DNA of 64,000 nt from Rubinisphaera italica (GTDB lineage: Bacteria > Planctomycetota > Planctomycetia > Planctomycetales > Planctomycetaceae), in assembly GCF_007859715.1 (NCBI RefSeq), contig NZ_SJPG01000001.1, positions 4,056,728-4,120,727 on the forward strand. The letters run 5' to 3'. Positions 63,009-64,000 of the stretch are shown one piece after another. Position 1 is the stretch's first letter; each line of letters starts with the position of its first letter. Under the pieces are notes generated by a model. The model saw only the letters and a list, made by a program, of their open reading frames with translations. It made no database searches and had not been told where the DNA came from. The position numbers and the translations under genes were made by a program.

Positions 63009-63631
63009 ATGTCTTTCCTGTGTCATGTCTCAGTTGATTCAACTGTTCACAAACGGATAATAGTCTCAGGGTGTACAATCCTAACTTCGGCCACTCTCGG
63101 CACCTCAGTTCAATTCGACACATTCGCAAAGACTGTTTTCTGCAGACTCAATCGCGCCATCCACTACAACCCGAACTTCTCGCAAAATTACGGCGAGGCA
63201 ACGATAAAAAAACTGAACACATAAGCATTGAATCTTATATAAATCTCCTAAACTCCAGAGAAAAAGCAGGAATGACACAGTGCCTCAAGGCAAAAACGCG
63301 AGATAAGAAAACGACGCGCAGGCAATTGAGACAGAAATAATTGAGACAGCAGGAGAAGTCGCTCTTCAATTTCACGATCGATCGAATTCGTATCACAATG
63401 AATTCATCATTCTCATTATTTTGAGTGGGCGCACTCTGTTAGAGAAAAGTGACTTTCAATATTTCAGGAATGATCTGCAGCCTATGTGACCTGGAACAGC
63501 TGATCGGAATGACGGTTAAGAATTGGATTCCTCTTCGTAACCGGGTACAATATTTAGTGACAATCAAGTATTAATTCGCGATCCCTGAAATCCGCTGGGC
63601 TTATCGCCCGCTATCTGATAAGGAAAAATGA
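63009..63631. other. Gap with no recognised feature
   Basis: 623 nt between divergent genes. Open frames are short and lack ribosome sites. It should hold both promoters; nothing else stands out. Confidence 0.4.
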
Positions 63632-63961
63632 ATGTCTGACTTAAATACTCTGTACGATGAAGCCACCAAATTGAAAGATGTGGGCGATCTCGAAGGAGCA
63701 GTCGCCAAACTTCGTGAAATTCTGGTTCAGGACGATAAATATGTTCTTGCTCACACGGCTCTAGCGGTCCATCTGCAGAAACTGGGACACAACGAGCAGG
63801 CATTAGCACATGCGAAAAAGGTTGTGGAAATCGAACCTGATGACCCATTCTCACACGCACAGCTTTCTGTCATTTCCCAGCGATGTGGCATGATTAACGA
63901 AGCGGAAGATGCGTTAGCACAATCAAATAACATGGGAGCTGGTGGCTGCGGATCTCACTAA
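63632..63961 (+). CDS. Small TPR protein
   Basis: 109-residue protein of about three tetratricopeptide repeats (LEGAVAKLREILVQDDKYVL, QALAHAKKVVEIEPDDPFS, MINEAEDALAQ), with AAGGAAAA upstream of the ATG at 63632. It ends in an odd Gly/Cys/His tail (GAGGCGSH) that could bind metal. It is complete within the window. It is probably a cytoplasmic protein-protein adaptor; the partner is unknown. Confidence 0.8.
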   Translation: MSDLNTLYDEATKLKDVGDLEGAVAKLREILVQDDKYVLAHTALAVHLQKLGHNEQALAHAKKVVEIEPDDPFSHAQLSVISQRCGMINEAEDALAQSNNMGAGGCGSH

Positions 63962-64000
63962 CACTGTGAAATTCCGGAAAGCCAGACTGAGACATCGACA

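Overview
The window looks like chromosomal DNA of a planctomycete (class Planctomycetia, Planctomycetaceae-like; genus not resolvable by eye). The grounds are a Cys-type sulfatase, a DUF1501 protein with a twin-arginine signal, a DUF1080 protein, paired STN-like secreted proteins, Cys-rich exported proteins, many genes of unknown function on both strands with wide gaps, and several families of short GC-rich inverted repeats between genes. No rRNA, tRNA, CRISPR array, phage or transposase gene was seen.

Layout. 1-8.4 kb (minus): a sulfatase cut by the window edge, a ketosynthase-like enzyme with an altered active site, two TPM-domain proteins, a POT-family peptide transporter and a PQQ-type beta-propeller protein. 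8.6-10.9 kb (plus): a GNAT/FemAB-like protein and a JmjC/cupin-like protein. 11.2-12.7 kb: a small stress-type island with CsbD, a frameshifted DUF3309, a PA2169-type four-helix protein and a half-length DUF892 protein. 12.8-20.3 kb (minus): coiled-coil, STN-like and AsmA-like envelope proteins, an orphan 60-aa peptide with a cysteine every third residue and its own terminator, a putative metalloprotease, and a small membrane protein. 20.5-27.8 kb (mostly plus): aroA, a phosphodiesterase-like enzyme, yidC, a GspF/PilC-type protein and a Cys-rich exported protein. 27.8-30.2 kb (minus): a squalene/phytoene synthase and a highly charged disordered protein. 30.7-38.2 kb (plus): a LysR regulator followed by gltB and gltD, the ammonium-assimilation block.

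38.3-47.9 kb (minus): PH-domain protein, TPR protein plus RluA-type pseudouridine synthase (overlapping genes), DUF1501 plus MOSC, a secreted protein, a GH13 sugar phosphorylase, and an endonuclease/exonuclease/phosphatase-fold protein with an apparent internal deletion. 48-52.1 kb: a UPF0173 hydrolase, an FmdB-like protein without cysteines, then a minus-strand operon of RNase Z-like hydrolase, pepT and an ABC ATPase. 52.4-64 kb: a large RND permease, a DUF1080 protein, a 1-kb gene-poor region with a structured minus-strand element (triple-Cys mini-ORF and terminator), an AtpZ-like protein, a GH32-like hydrolase, rlmN, a TolC-family protein and a TPR protein.

The most unusual items are the period-3 cysteine peptide (18.4 kb), the triple-Cys mini-ORF with terminator (57 kb), the two frameshifts in the 11.4 kb island, the half-length DUF892 gene, and active-site or domain losses in otherwise recognisable enzymes. 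All function calls come from reading motifs; no database search was made.
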